A DNA stretch of 64,000 nt from Symsagittifera roscoffensis. Taxonomy: Eukaryota; Xenacoelomorpha; Acoela; Convolutidae. Shown piece by piece: positions 58,001 through 63,775 of the stretch. The first letter of the stretch is position 1; every line of letters starts with the position of its first letter. Under the pieces are notes generated by a model that was given only the letters and a program-made list of their open reading frames with translations, was not told where the DNA came from and did no database searches. The stretch covers positions 78,780,512 to 78,844,511 of the forward strand of contig NC_087064.1 of NCBI RefSeq assembly GCF_963678635.1, given 5' to 3'. Position numbers and translations under genes: made by a program.

Positions 58001-58519
58001 TGGTTGATAAAACGCTAATTTTCCAAACCATCAAGTTCAACTTTAATCTATTATATATCTAAGTGCGGGCTGCTTCACTATCTCACCATAATGAAGTTTT
58101 TTCAACGTATTGTTTTAGCATATTAAACAATAATTTTTCTGGTTTTTACAACTTGCTTAACCCGGAAGCCCTATCGCACGCTATTGAACTATTGTGTAGG
58201 CTTGTCAGAAGTTAGCGGGAAAAAATGTAATAGCATGAATTCTGATTATTAAATTTGTCGAACATTTGGCAGTTTGAAGCAAATACTCTCTTTGTGTAGA
58301 CAAGAAGAAGAAATCAAGTCAGCGACACGTGAGTGGGGCTGCTTCTTCCTCGTCATTGCTCCCTTCTCCGCTGCAGGAACATGTCCATGCTCCTCCCCTC
58401 TACTCCTCTGCTGTGGGGGGCATGACTGGTATTGGGTCGTGGATGCACTTGTCCCCCACTCAGCTGTGGAGACAGATCAAGACAGATTTGAAGGACTACT
58501 TTTACTTCCAACTCAGGGG
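12985..58519 (+). CDS. CLUH: Clustered mitochondria protein homolog (CLUH/clueless), 11 exons, 3' end outside window
   Basis: CLUH is a cytosolic RNA-binding protein that binds mRNAs of nuclear-encoded mitochondrial proteins and keeps mitochondria dispersed; the Drosophila homolog is clueless. Exons 12985-13054, 13248-13363, 17132-17303, 20275-20433, 30206-30689, 35547-36121, 37654-38187, 38389-38762, 41102-41235, 48561-48970 and 58300-58519 join in phase at every boundary, giving 1082 codons plus 2 bases. Domains in order are an N-terminal CLU_N region (about residues 45-140), a low-complexity linker (about 173-235), the CLU domain (about 350-560) with the hallmark GQTRDWNEE, and a region with RGINMRYL, a strong family marker. 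The TPR-containing C-terminus lies beyond 64000. I recognise the family from these motifs; no search was run. Confidence 0.95.
13248..13363 (+). CDS. CLUH: CLUH exon 2
   Basis: Acceptor TTTTTTACAG/CC; phase 1 completes a proline codon. It encodes the start of CLU_N with the conserved pattern VKVVPIAGDAFDIQ. The donor CAG/GTTTGT is weak but agrees with the next exon in phase 0. Confidence 0.88.
13384..13584. repeat. Inverted-repeat (fold-back) element
   Basis: Arms 13384-13457 and 13511-13584 are near-perfect inverted copies. Both outer ends are CAGTATTTAGACAA and an inner CAGTATTTAGACAAA recurs, so each arm contains the 14-mer twice. The loop is about 53 bases. I could not see a target-site duplication. 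Confidence 0.85.
13758..14122. mobile_element. Mutator-like MITE with 9-bp target duplication
   Basis: GTTGCAACC occurs directly before (13749-13757) and after (14123-14131) a 365-bp segment that begins GGGGCTAGG and ends CGGTCCCC. Subterminal inverted copies TTTTAGCGGAC (about 13785-13795) and GTCCGCTAAAA (14057-14067) support a TIR element. A 9-bp duplication is characteristic of Mutator-like elements. The terminal repeats are short and imperfect, so superfamily is inference. Confidence 0.6.
14655..14899 (+). pseudogene. LINE reverse-transcriptase relic
   Basis: Translated remnants match the non-LTR reverse-transcriptase palm: NYCLISLLVCLSKVLE (the NYRPISLL region), HGFTTYKSTM, and LTALYLDFEKAYDKVP, the motif A region with its catalytic Asp. 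Stops and frame changes interrupt it. A SINE head abuts its 3' side. Confidence 0.75.
14885..15010 (-). mobile_element. tRNA-derived SINE head
   Basis: On the minus strand the sequence begins GCCGTGGCCAAATGGGGTAA, whose TGGCCAAATGGGG fits the RNA polymerase III A box exactly. B-box-like ATTCGAATCCC follows 40 bases later, and the acceptor-like end CTGCGGT pairs with GCCGTGG partly through wobble. A matching tail (CCCAGTGTCATCTGCC) recurs at about 41956-41971. Confidence 0.7.
16239..16645. mobile_element. hAT-type MITE
   Basis: Perfect 12-bp terminal inverted repeats CAGGGTTGGGAA / TTCCCAACCCTG flank 407 bp. Flanks TTGAGGAT (16231-16238) and TTAAGGAT (16646-16653) form an 8-bp target duplication with one mismatch. 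The interior is non-coding; the subterminal sequence is rich in GTTTTAAAAC-type palindromes. Confidence 0.88.
17132..17303 (+). CDS. CLUH: CLUH exon 3 (CLU_N)
   Basis: Acceptor TTGTGTTAG; starts VNLTELVQELHQVLMDREE, a very conserved CLU_N segment, followed by FSLHLNGQ and a ubiquitin-like ELKSFKDLKPGATIRV. The donor is ACG/GTCAGT. Reading on into the intron meets a stop within three codons, which supports the donor. Confidence 0.95.
18531..18600. mobile_element. tRNA-like fragment (B box)
   Basis: GGGGATCGAATCCCTGAG is a perfect T-arm-like hairpin with a B-box consensus. The upstream half is decayed; probably a SINE remnant. Confidence 0.45.
18925..18992 (+). mobile_element. tRNA-derived SINE head
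   Basis: B box GGGTTCGAATCCAG is perfect (18971-18984), with a degenerate A-box side upstream (ATAAAGATAGCAAAAACGCC). No cloverleaf can be completed, so it is not a functional tRNA gene. Confidence 0.55.
19321..19366. repeat. Hairpin-core dispersed repeat, best-conserved copy
   Basis: Reads ATCGCAAATG then AGCGAAGCTCCGCTTCGCC then TCTGTGTG. The stem GCGAAGC/GCTTCGC is perfect. The same core recurs in introns 3-11. Confidence 0.8.
20275..20433 (+). CDS. CLUH: CLUH exon 4
   Basis: Acceptor GTGTTTAG; starts EPYSVREARVHVRHVRDLM, nearly invariant in CLUH proteins. The second half (Cys/Glu-rich, then SVSVLDHIIHESGSL) is variable. I chose the donor CTCA/GTCAGT (20434) because it fits exon 5; a second donor-like GTACTT at 20438 would not. 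Confidence 0.9.
22464..22535 (+). mobile_element. tRNA-derived SINE head (copy A)
   Basis: A box TAGCCTTGTGGTAACG (22479-22494) and B box TGGTTCGAATCTGAC (22519-22533) are spaced as in a tRNA. The duplicate at 25441-25512 has GGTTCGAACCCGAC. Confidence 0.65.
23071..23157 (+). mobile_element. Second tRNA-like head, copy A
   Basis: A box TAGCTCGATGGTTCAGC and B box GAGTTCGATTCCAG. The boxes are about 50 bases apart. The duplicate lies at 26051-26137. Confidence 0.6.
23582..23622. repeat. Hairpin-core dispersed repeat
   Basis: TGTATTGCAAATGGTGCGAA then GCTCGGCTTCGCC, then TATATGTAG. Its duplicate is at 26561-26604. Confidence 0.7.
24180..24650 (-). pseudogene. LINE reverse-transcriptase relic, copy A
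   Basis: Read on the minus strand it gives TLVNQSLKPGVSECQ, VLPLLKEGSK then ENNYRQI (the pattern before NYRPISLL), KQFGFRKKHQIIDAMAKLI (the QFGFR block) and FFIDSKEAFNTFDQEVLL (motif A region, Asp kept, the usual D after AF changed to N). Frameshifts separate the blocks. The upstream linker may extend to about 25230. Confidence 0.8.
25441..25512 (+). mobile_element. tRNA-derived SINE head (copy B)
   Basis: The counterpart of the head at 22464-22535, with A box TAGCCTGGTGGTAACG and B box GGTTCGAACCCGAC, closer to consensus than copy A. Confidence 0.65.
26051..26137 (+). mobile_element. Second tRNA-like head, copy B
   Basis: The same A and B boxes as at 23071-23157, offset by the duplication. 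Confidence 0.6.
26561..26604. repeat. Hairpin-core dispersed repeat (duplicate)
   Basis: Same as 23582-23622 with one change weakening the stem (GAAGATC). Confidence 0.65.
26912..27215 (-). pseudogene. LINE reverse-transcriptase relic, copy B
   Basis: The duplicate of the relic at 24180-24650, keeping the VLPLLKEGSK and ENNYRQI blocks but lacking motif A because of the deletion at about 26915. Confidence 0.75.
30206..30689 (+). CDS. CLUH: CLUH exon 5
   Basis: Acceptor CTGTTTCAG (phase 1). The first 60 residues are Ser/Gln/Asn/Thr-rich and probably disordered. From about 30400 it is conserved: LSMSHWNPVPNTRRLKGDLL, then ITACTRGFYLN, then LVELLSKISLSFKKNF and a final KKR at donor GTGAGA (30690). 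The 5' limit is less certain because that part is not conserved; a CCCCAG at about 30340-30345 is an alternative acceptor. Confidence 0.87.
31198..32070 (-). pseudogene. CR1/L2-like LINE 3' fragment with (ATC)n tail
   Basis: The minus strand gives FPSVFKHRVIRPLLKHRM, SYRLITNLSAISKITEKLV, FQSAYREGYYRETGLLL, motif A LDFSAAFDTINHSLLLEIL (about 31625-31690) and motif C YQFYADDSQLF (YADD at 31389-31400), so both catalytic motifs survive. Only about 190 bases lie between YADD and the 3' end, far less than in a complete element, so the C-terminal part is deleted. The 3' end reads GGCAAAGCCAATCATCATC; a short-repeat tail is usual for CR1/L2-type LINEs. Confidence 0.85.
32940..33140. repeat. Dispersed intron module
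   Basis: Contains the series AAAGGGCACGAAAAACGTAATCG, a near variant of GATTTCCCAGCGGAATAAAAA, ACCTATTGATCGAGTTTTCTC and ATCATTAATTGTTCTT, found in the same order in several introns. Confidence 0.65.
34440..34900. repeat. Degenerate tandem modules of about 130 bp
   Basis: Motifs like CTGAGATTGATGGTTTAATC / GAAACAACAGGTTG recur about every 130 bases (34480, 34610, 34740) with strong decay. Related modules are at 42890-42960 and 60290-60900. Confidence 0.55.
35081..35125. repeat. Hairpin-core dispersed repeat
   Basis: GTTGTATCGCAAGTGGTGCA then AAGTTCCGCTTCGCC then TCTGTGTAAAA; close to the family consensus. Confidence 0.7.
35547..36121 (+). CDS. CLUH: CLUH exon 6 (CLU domain core)
   Basis: Acceptor ATGTTTAG adds one base to finish the Arg codon. 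Holds the core of the CLU domain: RLGYEEHILGQTRDWNEE, AVRGAVSVVDGNMMPINP, NNIFFSLGFDVKEHY and GTAIVDYRGYRV. Donor CCAG/GTGAGC (36122). It is the longest and best-conserved exon. ATG 35539, just upstream, is intronic. Confidence 0.96.
36122..37653 (+). other. CLUH intron 6
   Basis: T-rich. Contains a decayed hairpin-core copy (about 37000-37040), two related segments with GGTAAAAAAAAATCGGATAA (37101 and 37220) and a 33-bp direct repeat with AAACATACATAGAATGT (37392-37460). Confidence 0.65.
37654..38187 (+). CDS. CLUH: CLUH exon 7
   Basis: Acceptor TTGTTGCAG; starts GVLDKEQEESVVHGSIDFG, then [20 protein letters not shown], an invariant CLU motif, then LFPPDVNFMPDLEDGEE and LVEAFVDSRYL. The end (KQKNNSSTCHTNSPSAP) is variable. 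Donor ACAG/GTCAGT (38188). Confidence 0.95.
38389..38762 (+). CDS. CLUH: CLUH exon 8
   Basis: Acceptor TTGTGTAG after a short 201-bp intron. Begins with a charged Ser/Glu/Lys-rich linker, then SREIV-like SQREIVRLSAEVAGSLS and FDISFNLDAFSPN, matching the conserved strand before the helical region. Donor AAC/GTAACT in phase 0. Confidence 0.92.
38763..41101 (+). other. CLUH intron 8
   Basis: Contains a tRNA-like fragment with GTGGTCGAATCCGGCC (39125-39185), two copies of the dispersed module (39335-39640 and 40560-40780), and otherwise T-rich DNA. Confidence 0.65.
39335..39640. repeat. Dispersed intron module
   Basis: Shows the module in order: GTGAAGACTCTTTTATAGG, TCAGGAAAAATCTTG, AAAAGGAAGGCAAACTCC, TCGAACAGC, AAAACGTGATTGAC and CCAGCGGAATAAAAAA. 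Confidence 0.7.
41102..41235 (+). CDS. CLUH: CLUH exon 9
   Basis: Acceptor AATGTGTTAG; reads VSSRIPQHFRRRLEEERVVI, then ACKFLLNFMIPSFVKDCMQD, corresponding to the family pattern of a helical segment ending in F/LVKDC. Donor CCAA/GTCAGT (41236). The correct frame is not the one with an ATG at 41095. Confidence 0.93.
41860..42010 (+). mobile_element. SINE fragment with shared tail
   Basis: CAGGCTCGAATCCGAC (B-box-like, about 41890-41905) is followed by GGGAGGAGTCCCAGTGTC and ATCTGCCTTCTTAAGG. The CCCAGTGTCATCTGCC tail is shared with the SINE at 14885-15010, so both belong to one family. Confidence 0.6.
42178..42245 (+). mobile_element. tRNA-derived head, nearly perfect A and B boxes
   Basis: GATTCCG is followed by TGGCTGAGTGGTTAGCG (A box) and CAGGTTCGAATCTCAG (B box). 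The T-stem and acceptor stem do not close, so I call it a tRNA pseudogene or SINE head, not a working tRNA gene. Confidence 0.6.
43025..43316. repeat. Large near-perfect inverted repeat
   Basis: Arms 43025-43147 and 43187-43316 match with few differences (CAAGAGTAATAAGGGACG against CGTCCCTTATTACTCTTG at the ends) around a 39-base loop. No ORF and no clear target duplication. A transcript from this intron would form a long double-stranded stem. Confidence 0.9.
43575..43810. repeat. Dispersed intron module
   Basis: GGAAAGCAAAATC, TATCGAACAGCAAAAATG, AAAGGTCACGAAAAATGTGA, CCAGTGAAATAAA, ACCTATTGATCTAGTTTTC and ATCATAAATTGTTCTTG in order. Confidence 0.7.
44528..45437. repeat. Tandem duplication, about 455 bp x 2
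   Basis: Copies start CTAGTTTTTTCATTG at 44528 and 44983. Each contains the hairpin core (GGCGCGAAG..CGCTTCGCC), GAACGTAGTGAAGACTC and TCAGGAAAAAGTC, so the hairpin core and the module belong to one composite element here. Confidence 0.8.
45300..45520. repeat. Dispersed intron module
   Basis: Includes GATTTCCCAGCGGAATAAAA, ACCTATTGATACAGTTTTC and ATCATAAATTGTTCTAG, and directly follows the second 455-bp copy. Confidence 0.7.
46764..46803. other. Perfect hairpin in homopolymer arms
   Basis: A T-run plus CAAACGG (to 46780) pairs with CCGTTTG plus an A-run (from 46789) around an 8-base loop. Confidence 0.65.
47383..47456 (+). mobile_element. tRNA-Ala-like SINE head
   Basis: TTGGCCTAGAGGTAACGCCG fits the A box, the anticodon-loop-like CCTTTGCATCC follows, and GGGTTTCGTGTCTC is a weak B box. 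A related fragment is at 49425-49475. Confidence 0.55.
48001..48040. repeat. Hairpin-core dispersed repeat
   Basis: TGCACCGCAAGTGTTTCGAA then GCTCCGTTTCGCC then TCTGTGT. Confidence 0.7.
48561..48970 (+). CDS. CLUH: CLUH exon 10
   Basis: Acceptor TTGTTTCAG adds T to finish an Asn codon. Reads VPVDSMQLTDALHSRGINM, then RYLSHIV, RSAKHVFKRYMQS and FLNCLVGAYKEPK. The end is an Asn/Gln-rich run. I chose the donor in AAAAAAA/GTAACA (48971) because it gives phase 1, required by exon 11; reading through reaches a stop at 49024. Confidence 0.9.
50790..51075. repeat. Dispersed intron module
   Basis: GATGAACATAGTGAAGACTC, GGAAGGCAAACTCGAAC, AAAAACGTGATCGACTTCG, GATTTCCCAGCGAAGTAAAA, ACCTATTGACTCAG. Confidence 0.7.
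51235..51590. repeat. Dispersed intron module, second copy in intron 10
   Basis: GACGTAGTGAATATTCTTAT, TAGGTCTTGGTGATTTT, GGAAGGCAAACTACCC, TTTCCCAGCGAAATAAAAAG in the same order as the copy 440 bases upstream. Confidence 0.7.
51772..52088. repeat. Large inverted repeat beside the satellite
   Basis: Arms 51772-51921 and 51940-52088 are imperfect inverted copies (CAAAGTTACTATTTT against AAAATAGTTACTTTG at the ends; internal GCCAGATAGTTACTTTTTGC against GCAAAAACTAACTATCTTGC). It ends about 60 bases before the satellite starts. Confidence 0.85.
52150..55985. repeat. Satellite array, about 14 copies of a 276-bp unit
   Basis: The landmark CCGCAGGATGATCATG recurs at 52195, 52471, 52747, 53021, 53297, 53574, 53851, 54127, 54404, 54681, 54957, 55231, 55509 and 55787, i.e. 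every 274-278 bases. Length differences lie mostly in a T-run. Shared variants show higher-order structure: units 3-5 resemble units 11-13. The first and last units are the most diverged, as expected at array edges. Short ORFs inside are satellite by-products. Confidence 0.97.
57400..57680. repeat. Dispersed intron module
   Basis: GAAGACTTACATAGGTCATG, ATCAAACTCTAGAAC, TAGCGGAATAAAAAA, ACCTATTGATCTAGTTTTTTC, ATCATAAATTGG. Confidence 0.65.
58300..58519 (+). CDS. CLUH: CLUH exon 11
   Basis: Acceptor CTTTGTGTAG; begins with a lysine run and a Ser-rich stretch, as CLUH proteins do between the helical region and the next domain, then TGIGSWMHLSPTQLWRQI and DLKDYFYFQLRG. Donor GGGG/GTGAGT (58520) leaves two bases of a codon, so the next exon begins with one base. 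No such exon is seen before 64000. Confidence 0.9.
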
Positions 58520-59189
58520 GTGAGTGTTTAGTAAACACAGAAAAGATATGTTGGTTGAATACGTGAGCGAGAAATGAGAAATTAAAACGAAAGGGAGATA
58601 GAGTGAGAGGAAGAGGCAGAGGGGAGGAGGAGGGAAAATACTTTATTACATTCAAAACAGCGTTGTTTTCAAATTAGTTGTTTTCTAGAGAGACGAATCA
58701 ATATGTGATTAAGAATGAGGTAATTTAATGAACCCGCAATTATGCCTTTGTTAATGAACCCGCAATTTAACTACAGCAACAAGTATATCCATCAATTTTC
58801 AACGAAAATTGTGCATTCAATAACGAATTTAAATGCAAGTAGTTTGGCGAGCGCAAATGTATCAGCTTTTACTTTCCCACATTCGAATATTTGCTCACGA
58901 GTCATTTTTGTGTGATAAAAGAATGGGTTTTACACGAGCTGACCCCTGTACTCTACATGGCTCCTTTTTTCAACATAAGCCGCGAATATGAATGCTACTT
59001 TTGCTGGCACTTTTTAGCAAGAGGCTGAATTGGCTATTTAATAATGCGTTTTAATAATATGCATTTGATTACTATTAAGTCAACATAATTGATGTTTTTT
59101 TTAAATGAAATGAAGAAAGCTATTTGATGAATTGATGAAAGCCGTTTCTTTCATACAACAGTACAATTAAGCACGTAGCATTGAGATAG

Positions 59190-59255
59190 GCACTTAGCAT
59201 AGTGGTGAGGCGTATACTTTGTGATAGTCAAATCGTGTAATCGATTCACTGCCTG
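59190..59255 (+). mobile_element. tRNA-like head
   Basis: TTAGCATAGTGGTGAGGCG fits an A box; GTAATCGATTCACTGCC is B-box-like. The stems do not close cleanly. Confidence 0.5.
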
Positions 59256-59699
59256 TTTATAGTGTGAGATCGAGCTATCACTTGACCTCTAGATTCAGGT
59301 TTACCTCAGCCTGACTGATTTCGGTTGCACTAGCGGTACGTACAAATTCGGAAATGCGGAAAATTCTAGGCGCAAAAAAAACGACCTGAAGTCGCACAAA
59401 AAGATCTTCGCTCAACAAAATAACTCAGTTTGGTATGTAGGTAAATAAGAGAAACGTGCTATGCTTAGGCAGGTTGGATAGCCTTTTATAGATCCACTGT
59501 GAATCGCAGAAGTACAATTTTTATAATATAAACTCCTTTTCAGAAATTTTCCAACTTCGTAATTTTCGAGAAAGTTTTGAAATGCAGATTATGTACACAA
59601 CTTGGCTTCTTACTTTCCATTTTATCACATGCAAAGTTAGTGTGGTTGGCTTTAGTTTTTTACGCTCCAAAATTTTATCTGCTAATTTTTAGTGTTTTT

Positions 59700-59960
59700 G
59701 TTTCAGGAACAGTCTTCAAGTTTAATCAAACTCAATTTTGACTATTTTGCGGTTTGATTTTTGATTTCCTTTTAAATTCACTTCATTTCCTTTGTTAAAA
59801 GGAAGGCAAACTCCATTATCGAACAGCAAAAAATAAAGGTCACGAAAAACGTGATCGATTTCTAGTTTTGAAAGTTCATTTGGTTTTCAGATTTTCCAGC
59901 GCAATAAAAAGTTTGTTCCAGTTTTTCTTCAAGTTGGTTAAAATTGGGTGTTGTCAAATA
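59700..59960. repeat. Dispersed intron module
   Basis: TTCAGGAACAGTCTTCAAG, AAAAGGAAGGCAAACTCC, TATCGAACAGCAAAAAAT, GGTCACGAAAAACGTGATCG, TTTTCCAGCGCAATAAAAAG. Confidence 0.7.
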
Positions 59961-61115
59961 ATCCGACTTTTCAAATAATGAAAAAAAACTTTTAACTTAT
60001 AATCGTATAAGCCGAAGATCTTATAACGTATAATCGTATATTTTTATTTTCGTATAAAAACTTATAATGGTACAATTTGAGATCGAAATCCTTACTCAAT
60101 TATAGCGAATTTTTCTGCAGAAGCAGCTACTACTTAAGTTTTTGTAAGAGAAAGGTTATGTTTGTAGGAAAATTCCAAAATCTTAGAAATTATCACTTTT
60201 ATGTGGAGAAAGAACAGGTTATGGACAAAGTCCAGTTTTCAGTATTTGGCATTTCGTCCCGTATCAGTTTAACATTCAATTTTTGACTTTTCTCGAAAAT
60301 TAATCTCCGAGAGAAAAACAAATCTGAGATTTTGGATTTAATCGAAACTGCAGATTGATTGATTGCCTTCTGCATAAGCGTCTACACCCTCTATTATCAC
60401 ACAGAAAGCTTTGATTCTCGGAAATGTCAAATTTTTGATAAGTTGACCGTTTTTTGTACTTTTCTCGCTAACTATCCTGCCAAATCTGATATCATATTTT
60501 AATCGAAACAACAGGTTGCTGAAAGCCTACCTTTATAGCTGGCTGTGCCCACTTTGTTTCAGAATTTTTGAAACGTTGACAATTTTTTGGAACCTTTTTG
60601 ACTTCACGCGAAAAATACCGTGACAGTTTTCAGGTCGTGTTCAATCGAGAAAACCGGTTTTGGAAATATATTCTCTGCTTAAGCAGCCACAACCTGCCTT
60701 GCGTAGAATAAAGTTATGGATATTGGAAAGTCTTTTTACCGTTATTTTTTTTTAGAACTTTGACCGTTTTTTGGAAGTTTTTTTATTATTCTTAAAATCA
60801 AATCTGAGATGAAAAGTTTAAATGAGGAACCGGTTGCGATAGTTGTTCCTACAGAAACGGCGACTTCTTAGTTTTCCGTAAGAGAAACGTGAACTTCTTG
60901 GGAAAATTGATTATCTCAAGATTTTTTACTCTAAGATTTTGGGCAAAGTCCTATTTTTGAAATCACATTTTTTGTGCCGCATTAGTATAGAAAATTCATT
61001 CAATATCAAACGCATACTTCCAGCTTTAGCTGCGCCTGTAGTTTTTTTTTAATCCAGACATATGAGAATTTTGGTTGACCTAGTTTTTTTCATTATTTGT
61101 TTCTTCTATGCTTGC

Positions 61116-61160
61116 GTTGTATCGCAAGTGTTACGAAGCTCCGCTTTGCCTCTTTGTGTA
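61116..61160. repeat. Hairpin-core dispersed repeat
   Basis: GTTGTATCGCAAGTGTTACG then AAGCTCCGCTTTGCC then TCTTTGTGTAAAA. Confidence 0.7.
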
Positions 61161-62039
61161 AAATTGTAGAATTTTGGTTTGATTTTTGATGATGGTTTTT
61201 CGGCTTCATGGTTGTCTGTCGAATTAAGTTTTCGTCAGTTTAGTTTCGTAACTGTGCATACCACATTAGCACCCGTGGATCCTATGTTCACAGTGGTAAC
61301 AATCTTGCTTGAGATGGCAAAGGCCTGGAGTTCCATGCAAAGATGACAAAGGCCTGAAGTTTTTACGAGTTGAAAATTTTTTTTCTTTATCAGACAATCG
61401 TCTTTCTACTTAATTTTTTTGCTCTAGTTTCCATAGAACGGACGGATTTTTGGAGCAGTTCGGGTTTTCGAAAGCTTTTTTGCGAATTTTAGCATTTTTT
61501 TATCTAAACATGAGCCCTCATTTATTATTGGTTTTCAAGGTATGGCGTTTTTTATGATGCAAAAGTCTCAATCGAAAAAGCTAATAAATCTCCCGAAATT
61601 ACCAACCCAATGACGGGGACTTATCAGGTTTAACTCGGCATGCTCGCCTCAAGTCTGAAATTCTCAACTCTATAGTACGGCGTTGTCAAGGTAGAGTTAT
61701 TCTCAGGAGGCTTATATCTGGCCTTCAAATATGACTGCTCGGCGCCTGAGATATAGTTTTTGAGATATGGTTTTTTCTTAATTTTCAAAACTTTCGAAAA
61801 TTTAAGTGAAAAAACATAATTCTCAAAATTTATAATTTCGGTCGTTTGTTGGGCTGATATCAGGGTACTGTCAGTAGTTGCAGATATGACCTACATGCAT
61901 ATGATTTCTCAGTCTCTTTAAGTGTTCTCGATATTTCCAAAGTTTCTAAAGATGTTTCTTTGGCGGGGTCTGTTAAGTTACTCTCCGGGGTTGCAGTCCT
62001 CCAAAATTGACTGCTCAGATCATGTCAGTCGTCTGGGAT

Positions 62040-63775
62040 CCAACCAGCCATCCATCAATCCGATTCGTTTGGCCATTAATTCTTACATCCATCGATCTTT
62101 CCAACAAGATATTCATCTATCCATCTAGACATTAATCCATCTAGCTATCCTTTCATCTAGCCTTCCATCCATTAAGCAATCCAACTGATCCATCTAGTCA
62201 TCCATCGATATTGTCTTTCATACATCGATCCATCCAACTAGTCATCCGACAACCAGCCATCAAGCTAATTATTCATAAATCAGCTCATTCATTTAGCCAT
62301 CCATGCATCCAAAAAGCCAGCCATCCATCCATTCAAGTCATTAAATAGTCAAATGATCCATCCATTTATTGATTCTTCTATCAATTCAAATAGCCATTTT
62401 TCCATTCATCAAGCCATTCATCTATCCAACTAGTCATCCATCCATCCAACCAGTCATTTTATTCAATCATCCATTCATTCGTTAAGTTAACCAGCCAACG
62501 ATCTATCAAGCCTCTTATTCATCAAGCCATCCATCCCTCAATTTAGCCATCCATCCATCGATCAATCCAGCTCTCAATCCATCCAATCCATTCAACGAAC
62601 AAGCCATCCATCAAATTATTAATATATAATGCCATCCATCTATCCATCACGTCATTCAACCAGCTGTCCACTCATCAAGCAATCCATTCAGTCAGATAAC
62701 TAACAAGTCCATCCATCTGGCCATCCTTGCTAACAAGTCAATCATCCAGTCGTCGGCATATCAAGCTATCCAACTAACTATCCATCTATCCATCAATCCT
62801 TTCAGCCCTGCATCAATCCCGCCATCTAAGCATCACCCATTCATTTATACATTTAACCAGGCCTTCATATCATTAAGTCATCTATCTTTTCATCTAGCCA
62901 TCCAGCCAATGGTATATCTAGACATCCAACCAACCAATCATCTATGTAACCAGTCATCCATCCACCCAAGCAGTCATCCATAAATTCAGCATTCAAGCCA
63001 TCCATTACTTGAATCAGCCATCCATCCAACCAGTCATTTGGCCATCCATTTGTTCATCTATCCAAGCACCCATGCATTCATTGATCCCTCCGCTCGTCTC
63101 GATACTCATATGCATCCATTCAACGGGCCGTCAACTAAACCACCATCAATCTAGCCATCGATTGATCCGTCCAACAAACCATCCAACAGTCTAGCCATAT
63201 AACTATTCATAGCTCATTCATCTGCCACCCATTAATCTGGCCGTCCATTCATCCATTCTGCCTTCCATGCAACCAGCTATCTATCTACCATTCTAGCCCT
63301 CCGCCCAGCCTGCCATCTATCTGTTCATCCAGCGATCCACCCATCTAAGGCAGCCATCTGCAATTGGGCAATCCATCCGGCATCCCACCAGTCATCTATC
63401 ATCGATCCAGTCGTTCCTCCATCTCGCTATCCGCCATACAGTCGGCCGTCCATCTAAATTTTGAGTGACCCATCTCTCCAACCATCAATCGATCTAAACA
63501 CATCCATCTAACCATTTAACCAACCAATCAACCCGGCATCTGGTTAATTCAGCCATGCTCTCATCAACACAGGCATCTATCAAAACCGTTATCCATCATG
63601 CCACCCATACACCCATCCAGTCAATCCTTCGATCCATCCATCATTCAAGCCATCCATCCGTCCACCCAACCAGCCGTCTAGCCATCCATCTAAACTGTCA
63701 TCCATGCTTCCATCCATATCAGCTATCCATCCAGCCATCTGTACAAACAGCTAACCAGACATACATCCAAACTCT
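62040..63775. repeat. Degenerate CATC tetranucleotide array
   Basis: About 1.7 kb dominated by CCATCCATCC-type sequence with frequent AAGCC, AACCAG and AGTC interruptions. No long perfect run remains, so it is an old expanded microsatellite. ORFs inside are artefacts of the repeat. Confidence 0.93.

Larger units (their letters stand above)
48971..58299 (+). other. CLUH intron 10 (9.3 kb)
   Basis: Contains a tRNA-like fragment (49425-49475), modules (50790-51075, 51235-51590, 57400-57680), a fold-back (51772-52088) and the 276-bp satellite (52150-55985). From 55990 to 57400 I see nothing definite except T-rich DNA. Confidence 0.75.

Noticed and set aside
58353..58655. Minus-strand 100-codon ORF
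   Set aside because: Shadow of CLUH exon 11 on the opposite strand.
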